A stretch of DNA of 64,000 nt, taken from contig JADLCY010000013.1 of assembly GCA_020846935.1 (NCBI GenBank), positions 62,001-126,000 on the forward strand, read 5' to 3'. The notes under the pieces were generated by a model. The model ran no database searches and had not been told where the DNA came from. It saw only the letters and a list, made by a program, of their open reading frames with translations. Below, piece by piece: positions 1-8,528 of the stretch. The translations under genes and the position numbers were made by a program. Source of the stretch: Gemmatimonadaceae bacterium. Its GTDB lineage: Bacteria; Gemmatimonadota; Gemmatimonadetes; Gemmatimonadales; Gemmatimonadaceae. Numbering within the stretch: the stretch's first letter is position 1; each line of letters starts with the position of its first letter.

Positions 1-612
1 CACGGGCGTGATGGGGATGGGTTCGCCACCTGCCATGCGCCGCATGATCTCCTTCTCTTCATCGCGCGACGGATAGCCCACCCGCAGCTTGAGCATGAAG
101 CGGTCCACCTGCGCCTCGGGGAGTGGGTAGGTCCCCTCCTGCTCGATCGGGTTCTGTGTCGCGAGCACGAGGAACGGTTCTTCGAGGACGAACGTCTGGC
201 CGCCAAGCGTGACCTGCTTCTCCTGCATCGCCTCGAGCAGCGCGGCCTGCACCTTGGCCGGCGCGCGATTGATTTCGTCGGCGAGCACGATGTTGGCGAA
301 GATCGGGCCGTGCTTGACGCTGAACGACCCGGTGGACTGATCGAAGATCTGCGTGCCAAGCACGTCGGCCGGGAGCAGATCCGGCGTGAACTGGATGCGT
401 TGGAACGCCGTGTGGATCGTCTCGGCCAGCGTGCGCACCGTCAGGGTCTTGGCGAGCCCCGGCACACCTTCGAGGAGCACATGTCCGCCGGTGAGAAGCG
501 AGATGAGCAGCCGCTCGACCATGTACTCCTGACCCACCACGCGTTTTCCGACTTCGCGTGTCACCCCCTGCACGAGGGCCATGTCTGTACTGCTGGCTAC
601 CGCTGTCGTCAC
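1..612 (-). CDS. MoxR-family AAA+ ATPase, C-terminus beyond the window
   Basis: This is a MoxR-type AAA+ ATPase, a chaperone-like regulator usually encoded beside VWA and DUF58 proteins. The reading frame is open to the left edge, so only about the first 204 residues are present. The Walker A motif GVPGLAKT lies near residues 49-56 and the Walker B motif LADEINR near 110-116, followed by the family stretch [17 protein letters not shown] chose the GTG at 612 because GGAG sits six bases upstream. An in-frame ATG at 582 (MALVQGV) is the alternative but has no ribosome site. A DUF58 gene would be expected just outside the window. Confidence 0.88.
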   Translation of the reverse strand, partial: MTTAVASSTDMALVQGVTREVGKRVVGQEYMVERLLISLLTGGHVLLEGVPGLAKTLTVRTLAETIHTAFQRIQFTPDLLPADVLGTQIFDQSTGSFSVKHGPIFANIVLADEINRAPAKVQAALLEAMQEKQVTLGGQTFVLEEPFLVLATQNPIEQEGTYPLPEAQVDRFMLKLRVGYPSRDEEKEIMRRMAGGEPIPITPV

Positions 613-714
613 GAAGCGCTCCGTCGCACGTAGTCGTCGAGTCCCTGGCCCCGGGGCCGAGGGCCACGCATCACGCTACCGCCCTACCCCCTCGCGAAGG
701 TCGCGGTTCCCCGC

Positions 715-1440
715 TCACCCTTCGTCGAACGCGTCCCCGAGGGCCAGAATCTCGCGACGTGTCAGCGGACGTGACACCCCCGACGCCAGCTTCCCGAGCT
801 TGACCGGCCCGAACTGCGTGCGCACGAGCTGCTCCACCTCGAGGCCTAACGCGGCGCAGATGCGACGCACTTCGCGATTGCGGCCTTCGCGCAGCGCAAT
901 CTCGAACGCCCAGCGCCGCTGGCCGAGCGGCCGCACCTGGACCCACGCCGGCCTGACCGGGCCGTCGTCGAGATCGAGCCCGGCGCGTGCCTGCTCCATC
1001 GCGGCCTTCGCATTCCCGCGGACCGTGGCCACGTACACCCGCTCGACGCGCGCACTCGGGTGTGTCAGGCGGTGCGCTGCCTCGCCATCGGTGGTCAGCA
1101 GCACCACACCTTCCGTGAGGTAGTCGAGCCGACCGACGTAGGTGAGCCCCGGGACCTTCGGCACCAGATCGAACACCGTGCGGCGCCCCTCGGGATCGCG
1201 CCGTGTCGTGACCACGCCCGCCGGCTTGTGCAGCACGAACCAGCTCGCCTCCGATGGCGCCGGTTCGATCGGCGCGCCGTCGACGACGATGCGATCCCGC
1301 GAGGGATCGACGGACTGGCCGGTCCGCGCGACTGCTCCGTTGACCATCACGCGTCCGGCGGCGACGAGTTCCTCGGCGCCGCGTCGGGATGCGACTCCAG
1401 CGCGCGCGAGGGCGCGTTGGATCCGCATGGTCTCGCCCAT
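715..1440 (-). CDS. rluB: 23S rRNA pseudouridine synthase, RluB/RsuA family
   Basis: RsuA/RluB-type pseudouridine synthase of 241 residues that isomerises a uridine in rRNA. It has an N-terminal S4 RNA-binding domain (about residues 5-50) and then the catalytic domain with GRLDYLTEG at 103-111, whose Asp106 is the expected nucleophile. Placement after scpA-scpB favours RluB over RsuA, which is the conserved arrangement in many bacteria. The ATG overlaps the scpB stop by one base (TGATG). A second ATG at 1428 (MRIQRAL) is also possible. The codon pair TTA GGC in this gene carries one copy of the dispersed GCCTAACG motif. Confidence 0.92.
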   Translation of the reverse strand: MGETMRIQRALARAGVASRRGAEELVAAGRVMVNGAVARTGQSVDPSRDRIVVDGAPIEPAPSEASWFVLHKPAGVVTTRRDPEGRRTVFDLVPKVPGLTYVGRLDYLTEGVVLLTTDGEAAHRLTHPSARVERVYVATVRGNAKAAMEQARAGLDLDDGPVRPAWVQVRPLGQRRWAFEIALREGRNREVRRICAALGLEVEQLVRTQFGPVKLGKLASGVSRPLTRREILALGDAFDEG

Positions 1441-1982
1441 CAGAGCGCCCGGGGCTCGGCGCGCAGGGCCACGGCGAGCTCGTCGGCCCGTGGCAACTCC
1501 TCGAGGTGACGGAGGGCGAACTGTTCGAGGAACAGTGGCGTGGTGCCGTAAAGGAGCGGGCGACCGAGCCCTTCACCGCGACCGATCACGTCGATCAGGC
1601 CGCGCTCGTGCAGGGACTTGAGCACGCCTCCGACGTTCACGCCCCGGATCTCCTCGATCTCGGCGCGGCCGATCGGCTGACGGTAGGCGATGATCGCCAG
1701 GGTCTCGAGCGACGCGGCTGAGAGTCGGTGCGGGCGCGCCGCGAGCTGGGCGCGCTCGATGGCCTCGGTGTACTCCGGACGTGTGAGCACCTGATAGCCC
1801 TCGCCCAGCTCCACCAGCTCGATGCCGTGGCCGTTGACGTCGTACGCTTCACGCAATTCGTCGAGCGCGGCGCGCACGGCGGCAGGCGACGCCTCGGGGT
1901 CGAGGGAGGCCAGCTCTTCGACCGGAACGGGCCGCGCGCTGGAGAACAGCGCGGCCTCAAGCAGCTTCGCTAGGGGACTCAC
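1440..1982 (-). CDS. scpB: Segregation and condensation protein B
   Basis: ScpB, the winged-helix kite subunit of the Smc-ScpAB condensin complex that organises and segregates the chromosome. The product is about 180 residues with the family hallmarks ETLAIIAYRQPI and RGVNVGGVLKSLHERGLI. The frame stays open further upstream, but that extension overlaps scpA and is Arg/Ser-rich, so I place the start at the GTG reading VSPLAKLLEAALF. This overlaps the end of scpA by about 26 bases, typical for this gene pair. No clear ribosome site is present, so translational coupling to scpA is likely. Confidence 0.9.
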   Translation of the reverse strand: MSPLAKLLEAALFSSARPVPVEELASLDPEASPAAVRAALDELREAYDVNGHGIELVELGEGYQVLTRPEYTEAIERAQLAARPHRLSAASLETLAIIAYRQPIGRAEIEEIRGVNVGGVLKSLHERGLIDVIGRGEGLGRPLLYGTTPLFLEQFALRHLEELPRADELAVALRAEPRAL

Positions 1983-2691
1983 GACGGATGTGGACGTTGG
2001 CAAAGGGCGACGCCTGCGCGAGCCGAAGCTCCCCGCGGCGTGCCAGTTCGAGAAGGGCGAGCAGCGCCGAGAGAATCTCCCACCGCTCGGCGCCGGACCG
2101 GACGACGTCACGCCAGCGAAACTGTGCCTTGAGTTCGAGCACACCGCGTATCGTGGCGATCGCGCCGTCCACGTCCAGCGCGCGCGGAATGACGTCGTGC
2201 ATCGCCGGATCGCGCACCACCCGCAACACCCGATCGACGGCGGTCAGCAGCTCAACGAGGGAGAGCGCCAGCGGGGCCGGCGCCGGCTCCACCGAGGATG
2301 GCGGAAAGTAGGAGCGAGAAAAGCGCGAACGACGATCCTCGGCCAGGCGCTCGAGGACGTCGACCACTTCGCGCATCTGCTGGTACTCGAGCAGGCGCCG
2401 GACGAGGTCCGCACGGGGATCCTCCCACGCGTCGTCACCATCCTTGCGCGGCAACAGCAACTGCGCCTTGATGCGCACCAGGCGCGCGGCCATCTCGAGG
2501 TAGTCGGCGGCCTGGTCGAGCTCGAGCGACGCGATACGGGCCAGGAACTGATCGGCGATGCGGGAGACCGGGATGTCGTAGATGTCGACGCGCTCGTCGC
2601 GGATCAGCGAAAGCAGCAGGTCGAGCGGCCCCGAGAACTGCGTGAGCTCGACGACGAAAGGCGCGGCCTCGTCGGCCCAGGGCGGCGTCAT
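1957..2691 (-). CDS. scpA: Segregation and condensation protein A
   Basis: ScpA, the kleisin subunit bridging Smc heads and recruiting ScpB. The 244-residue product begins with the characteristic FSGPLDLLLSLIRDERVDIYDIPVSRIADQF-type block (seen near residues 18-50) and ends with a winged-helix segment. The frame runs open far upstream through the protease gene, but homology starts at MTPPWADEA. The ATG at 2691 overlaps the stop of the upstream M50 protease in an ATGA arrangement, so the four genes protease-scpA-scpB-rluB look co-transcribed. Confidence 0.92.
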   Translation of the reverse strand: MTPPWADEAAPFVVELTQFSGPLDLLLSLIRDERVDIYDIPVSRIADQFLARIASLELDQAADYLEMAARLVRIKAQLLLPRKDGDDAWEDPRADLVRRLLEYQQMREVVDVLERLAEDRRSRFSRSYFPPSSVEPAPAPLALSLVELLTAVDRVLRVVRDPAMHDVIPRALDVDGAIATIRGVLELKAQFRWRDVVRSGAERWEILSALLALLELARRGELRLAQASPFANVHIRRESPSEAA

Positions 2692-3422
2692 CGCAGGAGA
2701 GACTCGGTGAACGGGCTCGTGAGGAAGAAGCGGCTCACCAGGCGCATGGCGTTCACCTCCATCGCAAAGGCGGGCGCCATCCAGGCGCTGAGGAGCCCGC
2801 GACCGACGCCGGTCGCCATGAAGAACACGAGGATGAGGATCCCGTACATCCCCAACTGCTGGTAGCGGAGCGCCCAGGCCGGCGGCAGGATGTACTTCAT
2901 CACGTGCGATCCGTCGAGCGGCGGAATGGGCAGCAGGTTGAACATGGCCAGCATCAGGTTGAACCGGATGCCGAACACGGTCATGACCTGCAGGATGGCG
3001 AGCGTGTCGTTGGCCGCGGGCAGGGCCCGGCCGAGGAGTCCCAGGACGGCGAACAGGCCCACGAGGACGACGAACAGGATCAGGTTTGTGACGATCCCGG
3101 CCATCGATACGATGATGTCGCCCTTGCGGTAGTTGCGATAGTTGCGCGGGACGACCGGGACCGGCTTGGCGCCGCCAAAGAGGAACCCTCCCCCGAAGAA
3201 CGTGAGAATGGGGAGGAGGATGGTCATGAAGGGATCGATGTGCTTGACCGGATTCCAGGTCAGGCGTCCGAGCTGGTACGCCGTGGGATCGCCTTGCCTG
3301 AGGGCGGCGTATCCGTGGGCGTATTCGTGCGCTACCATGGAAAACAGCAGCGCCGGCGCGATGAGGAGGAACAGTTCGACTCGACCCAACCGGACCTTGC
3401 CTCTGGGGAGTGATGATCGCAC
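2688..3422 (-). CDS. Site-2 protease family (M50) membrane metalloprotease
   Basis: Intramembrane zinc metalloprotease of the S2P/M50 family, 244 residues. The zinc motif HEYAH is at residues 32-36 inside the first membrane helix and the third-ligand motif LLPIPPLDG near 163-171. Several further hydrophobic segments follow. There are no PDZ or CBS domains, so it belongs to the minimal S2P class commonly found just upstream of scpA. The substrate is unknown. The start is a GTG at 3422 with no obvious ribosome site. It heads the scpAB operon and is divergent from rpsT. Confidence 0.88.
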   Translation of the reverse strand: MRSSLPRGKVRLGRVELFLLIAPALLFSMVAHEYAHGYAALRQGDPTAYQLGRLTWNPVKHIDPFMTILLPILTFFGGGFLFGGAKPVPVVPRNYRNYRKGDIIVSMAGIVTNLILFVVLVGLFAVLGLLGRALPAANDTLAILQVMTVFGIRFNLMLAMFNLLPIPPLDGSHVMKYILPPAWALRYQQLGMYGILILVFFMATGVGRGLLSAWMAPAFAMEVNAMRLVSRFFLTSPFTESLLR

Positions 3423-3485
3423 CCGGCGTGCGAACCGGCGGCAAGCTAGCAGGCCCCGAAACCGGAGTCAAAACCGTGTCATTGC

Positions 3486-3514
3486 TTGACATGGACGATT
3501 TCGGCCGGTAGTAT
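3486..3514 (+). promoter_or_regulatory. Sigma-70-type promoter of rpsT
   Basis: A perfect -35 hexamer TTGACA (3486-3491), a 17-base spacer and -10 TAGTAT (3509-3514). Predicted transcription starts near 3521, about 40 bases ahead of the rpsT start codon. It lies in the 137-base gap between the divergent protease gene and rpsT, one of the few A+T-rich spots nearby. Confidence 0.8.
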
Positions 3515-3559
3515 TTTTCCTCTGATCCGCACTTCCCAAACGACCAGCCTTTCAGTTCC

Positions 3560-3796
3560 GTGCCAAATATCGCGTCGGGCAAAAAGAACATGCGCAAGTC
3601 GCGGGCGGCTAACGCCCGCAATCGGGCGCAGCGCTCTTCCCTCAGGACCGCGCTCAAGAAGGCCAGCACCACCGCCGCCACACCGGCCGACAAGCTCGCG
3701 GCCGTCAAGTTGCTTGATCGTGCGGCTCGCAAGGGACTGATCCATCGCAACAACGCGGCTCGACAGAAGAGCCGGCTTGCCACGGCTGGAAACTAA
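3560..3796 (+). CDS. rpsT: Ribosomal protein S20
   Basis: Small-subunit protein S20, 78 residues, binding 16S rRNA helices 9 and 44. The sequence is strongly basic and starts MPNIASGKKNMRKS, the family pattern of clustered Lys/Arg/Ala helices. The start is GTG, and no Shine-Dalgarno sequence precedes it (the upstream bases read pyrimidine-rich). S20 genes elsewhere are known for weak start signals tied to autogenous control, and the same may hold here. It stands alone on the + strand with its own promoter and downstream terminators. Confidence 0.95.
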   Translation: MPNIASGKKNMRKSRAANARNRAQRSSLRTALKKASTTAATPADKLAAVKLLDRAARKGLIHRNNAARQKSRLATAGN

Positions 3797-3823
3797 CTCC
3801 TCCCAGTTTTTCCAGCACACGTC

Positions 3824-3850
3824 GGGCGGACCGCTTCGGTGGCTCCGCCC
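3824..3850 (+). terminator. Possible hairpin terminator after rpsT
   Basis: Stem GGGCGGA (3824-3830) pairs with TCCGCCC (3844-3850), with a partly paired loop, starting 27 bases after the rpsT stop. The following bases are only moderately T-rich (TTCGCGTTTC), so this may be a pause or processing hairpin ahead of the stronger terminator at 3972. Confidence 0.45.
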
Positions 3851-3971
3851 TTCGCGTTTCACGGGAGTGCATGGCGTTCCACCCGGTGCCCCGATCGAAG
3901 GGTGAGAGGTACGGGTGCGCCTCCTGTTGCACATCCGCGCGGACGTCATCCACGCCGAGGACAAACGCAGA

Positions 3972-3994
3972 GGGCGAGCCACTTCGGCTCGCCC
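3972..3994 (+). terminator. Strong rho-independent terminator between convergent genes
   Basis: A perfect nine-base-pair stem, GGGCGAGCC (3972-3980) with GGCTCGCCC (3986-3994), closes a five-base loop and is followed on the + strand by TTGTGTTT. It sits between rpsT (+) and the end of the pyr operon (-). The opposite strand also has a T-bearing tail (TCTGCGTTTG), so it could end both transcripts. Nothing coding is evident in the rest of 3851-4021. Confidence 0.8.
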
Positions 3995-4021
3995 TTGTGT
4001 TTCCCCGATCCTGACGGCGCG

Positions 4022-4954
4022 TTACATCGCCGCCAACTCGCCACCGCAGCGCTCGCAGTACCACTCGGTCGGGAAGTTCATCGTGCCGCACTCCTGGCAC
4101 TTGAGCGTCTTGACCTGTTCGGTGGGCATGTCCTTGAGGAACGACGGCATGTTCGTCGGCGTGATCGATCCGTCACCCTGCACCGCGCGAAGCGGGTCAC
4201 GAAGGCCCGACAGGGTGCCGCTGCTCATGGGCGTCGCGCCGCGCCTCGGAGCGGTCAGGACCGGAGGCGGAACCAACTCGCTCCCTGCCTCGGCCGCGGC
4301 AACCCCCGCGTCCTGCGTCGACACCACGGACCGAAGGAACTCGAGCTCGGCCACCGCTGACGCGTTGGTCGGTTGCGCGACGGCAGGCACCTCCATCGGC
4401 GCCTCTGGTACCACATCGGGCGCGAGCGCCGTGATGGACTCGAGTACCGATGCGGTGTCGCGCGACGGCTCAACGTCGGGAGCCGGTGCAGCGACCGGCT
4501 CCGGCATGGGCGCGGGCGCCTGCACCACGAGGACGAGCACCTGTTGGAGCTTTGCGAGCTCGCCACCCAGGGCATCGCGCTGGGCCGCGAGGCTCGCGAT
4601 TGCCGCGTCACATTGCTCGATCGTGGTGCGCGCCTGGTCAGGTGGAAACTCGCCGACCGACGCACGTAGCTCGGTCTCGGCGCGCTCGTCGCGCCGCGCC
4701 TCTTCTTCACTGGCCAGCGCGGACAGCCGCGAGCGGAGCGAAGCGACGCTCGCCTCGAGGTCCACCGCGCGACCGCGCAGCTGCGTCGTCACGTGATCCA
4801 GGCGCGCGGTGTAGTCCGCGCGAACCCGTTCGAGCACGTGCAGCGGGGTCGTGGCCCGACGCTCTTCGAGCTGATGCAGCCAGCCCTCGTAGCGACCGCG
4901 CTCCGCGAGGAGCTCGTGCAGGCCCTCCATGGATCCTTCGGTGGGATTCGTCAT
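4022..4954 (-). CDS. Coiled-coil protein with C-terminal zinc ribbon
   Basis: A 310-residue protein I cannot assign to a named family. Residues about 5-145 are charged and heptad-like, consistent with a long coiled coil. About 150-225 are Pro/Ala/Val-rich and look unstructured. The last 27 residues form a four-cysteine zinc ribbon with CxxC pairs at 286/289 and 300/303 (motifs CQEC and CERC). Such coiled-coil plus ribbon proteins often bind nucleic acid or act as scaffolds, but no function can be claimed. Its ATG overlaps the aldolase stop (ATGA), so it is the last gene of the pyr run. Confidence 0.8.
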   Translation of the reverse strand: MTNPTEGSMEGLHELLAERGRYEGWLHQLEERRATTPLHVLERVRADYTARLDHVTTQLRGRAVDLEASVASLRSRLSALASEEEARRDERAETELRASVGEFPPDQARTTIEQCDAAIASLAAQRDALGGELAKLQQVLVLVVQAPAPMPEPVAAPAPDVEPSRDTASVLESITALAPDVVPEAPMEVPAVAQPTNASAVAELEFLRSVVSTQDAGVAAAEAGSELVPPPVLTAPRRGATPMSSGTLSGLRDPLRAVQGDGSITPTNMPSFLKDMPTEQVKTLKCQECGTMNFPTEWYCERCGGELAAM

Positions 4955-5646
4955 GCGTCACTCCGCCCGCGGGCGCGTGGGGGACAACCGGAAAAAGGAC
5001 TGTCAGGGAGGGCACGGCGCCGTGCGTCAATCAGCGCTTCGACCTGTGGCCCCGACAGGGTGTTGACGCGGCCAAGCATCCGCGCGGTGAGCAGGATCCT
5101 GGCGCTGTGCTCCAGGCTTTCCATGCGCTGGTGGGCCATCATCAAGGTCGGACCCACGGTCGTGGCCCCATGGTTGGCCATGAGAAACGCGTCATGGCTC
5201 GCCAGGTAAGGCTCGAATGCATCCGCAAGTTGGGGTGTGCCGGGAGTCTCATAGGGAACGAGGGGTACCCATCCCACCTGAAAGATCATTTCCGGCAGTA
5301 CGCAGGTGTCGAACGATTCGCCGGCGACTGCGAACCCCGTAGCCAGCGGGGGGTGGGCGTGGACAACGGCATGGACATCGGGGCGCCGCTGGTAAATCCG
5401 CAAATGCATCTGCACTTCCGACGAGGCCCTCCGCGATCCCCGAACATGTGTTCCGCTGAGCGAAAGTTCGACCAGGTCCTCACCGGTGATGTCCACCTTC
5501 GACATCCCGGCCGGCGTGACCAGGATGCGATCCGCCGCCACCCGTACCGACACATTGCCGTCGGGCCCGGCGATCAGCCCGCGATCGTACAGGCGCTTGC
5601 ACACCTGGACGATCTCGCGCCGAAGAGCGGGCCCGCCGCGCAACAT
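4951..5646 (-). CDS. Class II aldolase/adducin-family protein
   Basis: Zinc-dependent class II aldolase fold of 231 residues, the family of L-fuculose-phosphate aldolase and ribulose-phosphate epimerase. The zinc ligands appear in VHAHPP (His96, His98) and ANHGATT (His159), and Glu77 in SSEVQMH is the likely catalytic acid/base. The frame continues upstream inside pyrC, but homology starts at MLRGGPALRREIV, so I use the ATG at 5646, five bases after the pyrC stop. The substrate cannot be read from sequence. Its position behind pyrC suggests a sugar-phosphate or nucleotide-derived substrate, but that is only context. Confidence 0.85.
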   Translation of the reverse strand: MLRGGPALRREIVQVCKRLYDRGLIAGPDGNVSVRVAADRILVTPAGMSKVDITGEDLVELSLSGTHVRGSRRASSEVQMHLRIYQRRPDVHAVVHAHPPLATGFAVAGESFDTCVLPEMIFQVGWVPLVPYETPGTPQLADAFEPYLASHDAFLMANHGATTVGPTLMMAHQRMESLEHSARILLTARMLGRVNTLSGPQVEALIDARRRALPDSPFSGCPPRARGRSDA

Positions 5647-5651
5647 CCTGC

Positions 5652-6953
5652 CTACTCGCTCTGCCGGTAGACGATCCGGCCACCGACAATGGTACACGCC
5701 GCGCGACCGGTCAGCTGCATCCCGGCATAGGGGCTGTTGCGGCCCTTGGTGAGGAATGCCGAGGGCTCGACGGTCCAGCGCCTCAGCGGGTCGAACACTG
5801 TGACGTCCGCCACACTTCCCTTTCGGAGCGTCCCCCCCGGGAGGTTGAACGTGCGCGCGGGGGTGCACGACATGCGATCCACGAGCGTCCCGTAGCCGAT
5901 GATCCCGGGCTCGACGAGGTGTGTGACGAGCACGGCGAGCGCTGTTTCCAGACCAACGATCCCGTTCGGGGCATCGGCGAACTCGCGCTCCTTTTCGTCG
6001 TAGTGGTGCGGCGCGTGGTCGGTGGCCACCAGGTCGATCGTCCCGTCCTTCACGGCTTCCTGGAGCGCGGCGACGTCCTCCGCGGTCCGGAGTGGCGGGT
6101 TCATCTTCGCGTTGGTGTTGTACCCCTCGACCGCGTCTTCGGTCAGCGAAATGTGGTGCGGACAGACCTCGGCGGTGACCCGGATCCCACGATCCTTGCC
6201 CCACCGAATCAGCTCGACCGAGCCCTTGGTGGACATGTGACAGAGATGCACGTGACCACCGGTGCGACGGGCGAGCAGGATGTCGCGGATCGCCATGATC
6301 TCCTCGGCTTCGGCCGGAATCCCCTTGAGGCCGAGTCGCGCCGACACGAGACCTTCGTTCATCGCGCCACCGTGGGCGAGCGTCGGCTCTTCGCAGTGAT
6401 CGGCCACCGGAATGTTGAAGGCGCGCGCGTACTCCAGCGCCGAGCGCATGAGCTGTGCACTCGCGACCGGCTTGCCGTCATCCGACACCGCCACGGCACC
6501 GGCGCCGATCATCTCGCCGAACTCGGCGAGGGCCTCTCCCTTTTGTCCGAGTGAAATGGCGCCGATTGGGTAGACGCGCGCCGCGTCGGCGCGTTGCGCC
6601 TGGCGGATGATGAAGCCGACCGCTGCCTGGTTGTCGGTCACGGGGTCGGTGTTGGGCATCGCGCACACCGCCGTGAACCCTCCGGCCGCGGCGGCGCGCG
6701 CCCCCGTGGCAATGGTTTCGACGTCTTCGCGGCCGGGTTCCCGCAAGTGGCAGTGCACATCCACGAACCCCGGTGAGACTACACGGCCGGTGCAGTCGAT
6801 CTCGATCAGATCACCGTCCCGCCGCACCTCACCCAGCGAGGCCCCGGCGTGCTCGATACGCCCCTCGCGCAGGAGCACGTCGCCCACCTGATCGAGGTTG
6901 GTGGAGGGATCGAGCACGCGGCCGCCGCGCAGCAGGACAATGGGATCTGGCAA
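5652..6953 (-). CDS. pyrC: Dihydroorotase
   Basis: Class I dihydroorotase, 433 residues, cyclising carbamoyl-aspartate to dihydroorotate in pyrimidine synthesis. The metal-binding HCH pair is in VDVHCHLREPG (His67, His69). Further family motifs are MPNTDPVTDN, DHCEEPT, CHMSTKGS and the late TDHAPH. It appears catalytically complete, unlike the inactive PyrC' paralogues that partner some carbamoyltransferases. The start appears to be TTG at 6953. It lies 27 bases after pyrB in the same operon. Confidence 0.95.
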   Translation of the reverse strand: MPDPIVLLRGGRVLDPSTNLDQVGDVLLREGRIEHAGASLGEVRRDGDLIEIDCTGRVVSPGFVDVHCHLREPGREDVETIATGARAAAAGGFTAVCAMPNTDPVTDNQAAVGFIIRQAQRADAARVYPIGAISLGQKGEALAEFGEMIGAGAVAVSDDGKPVASAQLMRSALEYARAFNIPVADHCEEPTLAHGGAMNEGLVSARLGLKGIPAEAEEIMAIRDILLARRTGGHVHLCHMSTKGSVELIRWGKDRGIRVTAEVCPHHISLTEDAVEGYNTNAKMNPPLRTAEDVAALQEAVKDGTIDLVATDHAPHHYDEKEREFADAPNGIVGLETALAVLVTHLVEPGIIGYGTLVDRMSCTPARTFNLPGGTLRKGSVADVTVFDPLRRWTVEPSAFLTKGRNSPYAGMQLTGRAACTIVGGRIVYRQSE

Positions 6954-6980
6954 GGGTCGGAGAGAAATGAGAGTGAACGA

Positions 6981-7934
6981 TCAGCCTTTGGCTGCCTCGG
7001 CGACTTCAGGCCGGCCACCGGCCAGGAGATACAGGACGGCCATGCGAACCGCGACGCCGTTGGTCACCTGATCAAGGATGACACTGTGCGGTCCGTCGGC
7101 AACGTCGGAATCGATCTCGACGCCACGGTTCATCGGGCCGGGGTGCATGATCACCAGGTCCCGGGGCGAGCGCTCGAGGCGTTCGCGGGTCACACCGAAC
7201 ACGCGATTGTACTCGCGCAGAGACGGGATGTAACCAGCCTGCATCCGCTCCAGCTGCAAACGGAGAATGTTGAGCGCCTCGGCCCATTCAATTGCTTCCT
7301 CGATGCGACCGAACACCGTCACGCCGAGTTCGTCGATGGCGTTCGGCAGCAGGGATCGCGGCCCGCAGACCGCGACCTCGGCGCCAAGTTTGCGCAGCCC
7401 CCAGATGTTTGACCGCGCGACGCGCGAATGCAGCACATCCCCGCAGATGCACACCCGGCGACCTTCGAGCGAGCCCCATCGATCGCGGAGCGTGAGGATG
7501 TCGAGCAGGCCCTGCGTCGGGTGTTCGTGTGTCCCGTCGCCGGCGTTGATGACGTTCGACCGGATGCGATCGGCCAGGAACTTCGCCGCGCCGGACGCGC
7601 CATGGCGCATCACCACCATGTCGATCTTCATCGCTTCGAGGTTGCGCGCCGTGTCCACAAGGGTCTCGCCCTTGGACACGCTCGAGCCCGATGATGCCAC
7701 GTTCACCGTATCGGCCGACAGGCGCTTCTCGGCGAACTCGAAGGAGATGCGCGTGCGGGTGGAGGCCTCGAAGAACAGGTTGACGATCGTCATGCCGCGC
7801 AGCGTCGGCACCTTCTTGATCGCCCGGAGGCTGATCTCCTTGAAGGGTTCGGCCGTATCGAGAATGAGGCGAATCTGGTCGGCACTCAGGTGTTCGAGCC
7901 CGAGCAGATCCTTCCCGATCGGCGCGGCGCTCAC
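6981..7934 (-). CDS. pyrB: Aspartate carbamoyltransferase catalytic subunit
   Basis: ATCase catalytic chain, 317 residues, condensing carbamoyl phosphate with aspartate. The carbamoyl-phosphate motif STRTR is at 58-62, HPTQ at 138-141 and the aspartate-loop HPGPMNRG motif lies in the C-terminal half. No pyrI regulatory gene is adjacent, so this is probably the trimeric or DHOase-associated form. The GTG start overlaps the pyrR stop by four bases, indicating translational coupling. Confidence 0.95.
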   Translation of the reverse strand: MSAAPIGKDLLGLEHLSADQIRLILDTAEPFKEISLRAIKKVPTLRGMTIVNLFFEASTRTRISFEFAEKRLSADTVNVASSGSSVSKGETLVDTARNLEAMKIDMVVMRHGASGAAKFLADRIRSNVINAGDGTHEHPTQGLLDILTLRDRWGSLEGRRVCICGDVLHSRVARSNIWGLRKLGAEVAVCGPRSLLPNAIDELGVTVFGRIEEAIEWAEALNILRLQLERMQAGYIPSLREYNRVFGVTRERLERSPRDLVIMHPGPMNRGVEIDSDVADGPHSVILDQVTNGVAVRMAVLYLLAGGRPEVAEAAKG

Positions 7935-8476
7935 CCCTTTCCGCCTCCGACGAGTTCCACCGCGTCGTGACCGTCCAGCTCCGTCACCATGACGTCGACG
8001 CGACTGCCCGGTGCCACGTCGAGACGCTTGCCCACGACATCGGCGTGAATCGGCAGCTCGCGCCCGCCGCGATCGACGAGTACCGCGAGCGCGATGCGTG
8101 CCGGGCGACCGAAATCGGCCAGTTCATCCAGGGCCGCCCGGATGGTGCGGCCGGTGTAGAGCACGTCGTCCACGATCACGAGTCGCTTGCCGTCGATCGC
8201 CCAGGGCAGGTGCGTCTTGCCCACGACCGGGCGCGGCCCCACCGTCTGCAGGTCGTCGCGATACAGCGTGATGTCGAGAGCGCCGCGCGGCACGCGCACC
8301 CCTTCGATGGATTCGATCACCGCGGCCAGACGGTCGGCGAGCTGTACGCCGCGGCGCTGGATGCCGACGAGGACCAGGTCGTCGGTGCCATCGAACAGTT
8401 CGACGACCTCTTCGGCCATGCGCCGAATGGTGCGCGCCACGGCCTGTGCGTTCAGGACGGTCGAGGAAGAGGTCAT
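7931..8476 (-). CDS. pyrR: PyrR bifunctional regulator / uracil phosphoribosyltransferase
   Basis: PyrR, which in other bacteria binds pyr mRNA in response to UMP or UTP and also has uracil phosphoribosyltransferase activity. The PRPP-binding signature [12 protein letters not shown] is at about 100-111. Starting at the ATG at 8476 gives 181 residues and aligns [10 protein letters not shown] with the usual family start. A GTG at 8500 would add eight residues. It heads the pyrRBC run, so attenuation or translational control of the operon by PyrR is likely. I could not identify a convincing anti-terminator in the short leader. Confidence 0.92.
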   Translation of the reverse strand: MTSSSTVLNAQAVARTIRRMAEEVVELFDGTDDLVLVGIQRRGVQLADRLAAVIESIEGVRVPRGALDITLYRDDLQTVGPRPVVGKTHLPWAIDGKRLVIVDDVLYTGRTIRAALDELADFGRPARIALAVLVDRGGRELPIHADVVGKRLDVAPGSRVDVMVTELDGHDAVELVGGGKG

Positions 8477-8528
8477 TCCGGGAGCAAAATATGGAGGCAC
8501 GACCGCCCGAATTGAAGCGGTGCGCCCC

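Noticed and set aside
3851-3971. Possible small gene or RNA between the two hairpins after rpsT
   Set aside because: No cloverleaf, no conserved small-RNA motif and no start with a ribosome site. The open frames are shadows in GC-rich sequence.
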